Shown: positions 63,459 through 64,000 of the stretch, one piece after another | Numbering within the stretch: the stretch's first letter is position 1 | Layout of the letters: each line of letters starts with the position of its first letter | Source of the DNA: Bordetella genomosp. 9 | GTDB lineage: Bacteria > Pseudomonadota > Gammaproteobacteria > Burkholderiales > Burkholderiaceae_B | DNA: 64,000 nt | Direction: 5' to 3' | Assembly (NCBI RefSeq): GCF_002261425.1 | Contig: NZ_NEVJ01000003.1 | Location: 2,418,001 to 2,482,000, forward strand | Program-made: the position numbers and the translations under genes | Notes under the pieces: model-generated | The model's database searches: none | What the model was told of the DNA's origin: nothing | What the model saw: the letters and a program-made list of their open reading frames with translations, nothing else

Positions 63459-64000
63459 ATGGACACGCGCTATTTGCAGAGCTTCGTCACCGTGGTGGAA
63501 AGCGGCTCGTTCGCGCAGGCGGCGCGCCGCCTGGACCTGACGCCCACCGCCGTGGCCGCGCGCATCAAGGCCCTGGAAGAAACGCTGGGCCTGTCGCTGA
63601 TCAAGCGTGCCGGGCGTTCCGTGCGTCCCACCGAGCCCGGCATGCGCATCCTGGAACGCGCCCGCGCCCTGCTGCGCGATGCCCGCGACCTGGCCGCGCT
63701 GGCCGAAGACGACGCTTCTTATGGCGAGCTGCGGCTGGGCGTTTTCGTTTCCGCCATGACCAGCGTACTGCCGCCGGTGCTCAAGCGCGTGTACGCCCGT
63801 TATCCCAGCCTGTCGGTGTTCGTCATGCCGGGCGCGTCGGTGGACCTGTGCCACCGCGTGGCGGCCGGCGAGCTGGACGCCGCGATCGTGGTCGAGCCGC
63901 AGTTCGCCATCGGCAAGTCGGTGCGCTGGCAATCGATCATGGAAGAACCGCTGGTGGTGGTCGCGCCCGCCGCCATGAAGGGGCGCGATCCGCACGATCT
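63459..64000 (+). CDS. LysR-family transcriptional regulator, partial (N-terminal part)
   Basis: The gene runs off the right edge; about 180 codons are visible. It begins MDTRYLQSFVTVVESGSFAQ and has AARRLDLTPTAVAARIKALE as helix-turn-helix, followed by the start of the effector domain (GELRLGVFVSAMTS). Only a weak GGA precedes the ATG. It is divergent from the aldolase gene. Confidence 0.88.
   Translation, partial: MDTRYLQSFVTVVESGSFAQAARRLDLTPTAVAARIKALEETLGLSLIKRAGRSVRPTEPGMRILERARALLRDARDLAALAEDDASYGELRLGVFVSAMTSVLPPVLKRVYARYPSLSVFVMPGASVDLCHRVAAGELDAAIVVEPQFAIGKSVRWQSIMEEPLVVVAPAAMKGRDPHD

Overview
The window is GC-rich and densely coded, with short intergenic gaps and many four-base ATGA overlaps between genes. 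The abundance of LysR regulators, the three orphan Bug-type (tripartite tricarboxylate family) periplasmic binding proteins and the pertactin-like autotransporters suggest a beta-proteobacterium of the Alcaligenaceae, most like Bordetella or Achromobacter. This is inferred from gene content; no rRNA or other marker gene is present.

Layout. 1-7965 holds a partial OpgC-type membrane acyltransferase, a CSS-motif EAL c-di-GMP phosphodiesterase, an MFS exporter, an AEC carrier with a divergent LysR regulator, and a fused ABC exporter. 7978-16233 is a seven-gene minus-strand operon: a branched-chain-type ABC importer (binding protein, LivH, LivM, LivG, LivF), an M20 amidohydrolase and an M81 (MlrC-like) peptidase. 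A divergent FadR-type GntR regulator faces it across a perfect 18-bp palindrome. 16257-18159 holds a Fic protein that lacks its catalytic His and, divergent from it, a HemJ/CopD-like membrane protein. A 26-bp inverted repeat lies between them.

18350-26363 is one operon for an RND efflux pump (outer-membrane lipoprotein, adaptor, permease) and a CusRS-like two-component system, preceded by a CusR/CopR-like box. 26364-34245 holds two tandem paralogous autotransporters with a repeat-rich upstream region. 34264-40384 holds two amidohydrolase + Bug gene pairs with two LysR regulators. 40419-48287 has another LysR gene and a minus-strand peptide-type ABC importer operon (two permeases, fused ATPase, binding protein) that again ends in an M81 peptidase.

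48530-57525 looks like a catabolic locus for a nitrogen-containing ring compound. On one side are a GntR regulator and an amidase; on the other a TauABC-like importer, a maleate-isomerase-family enzyme, a dihydropyrimidinase-family hydrolase and a second amidohydrolase. Two copies of the palindrome GATTGYGCRCAATC mark the two divergent starts, so both arms are probably one regulon. 57522-64000 holds a LysR gene, two tandem alpha/beta hydrolases (the second with an altered triad), a Bug protein, a polysaccharide-deacetylase-fold hydrolase, a DapA/NanA-family aldolase and a LysR gene cut by the window end.

Overall this is an accessory, catabolism- and surface-oriented chromosomal segment. I saw no insertion sequences, integrases, tRNA or rRNA genes, or CRISPR arrays.
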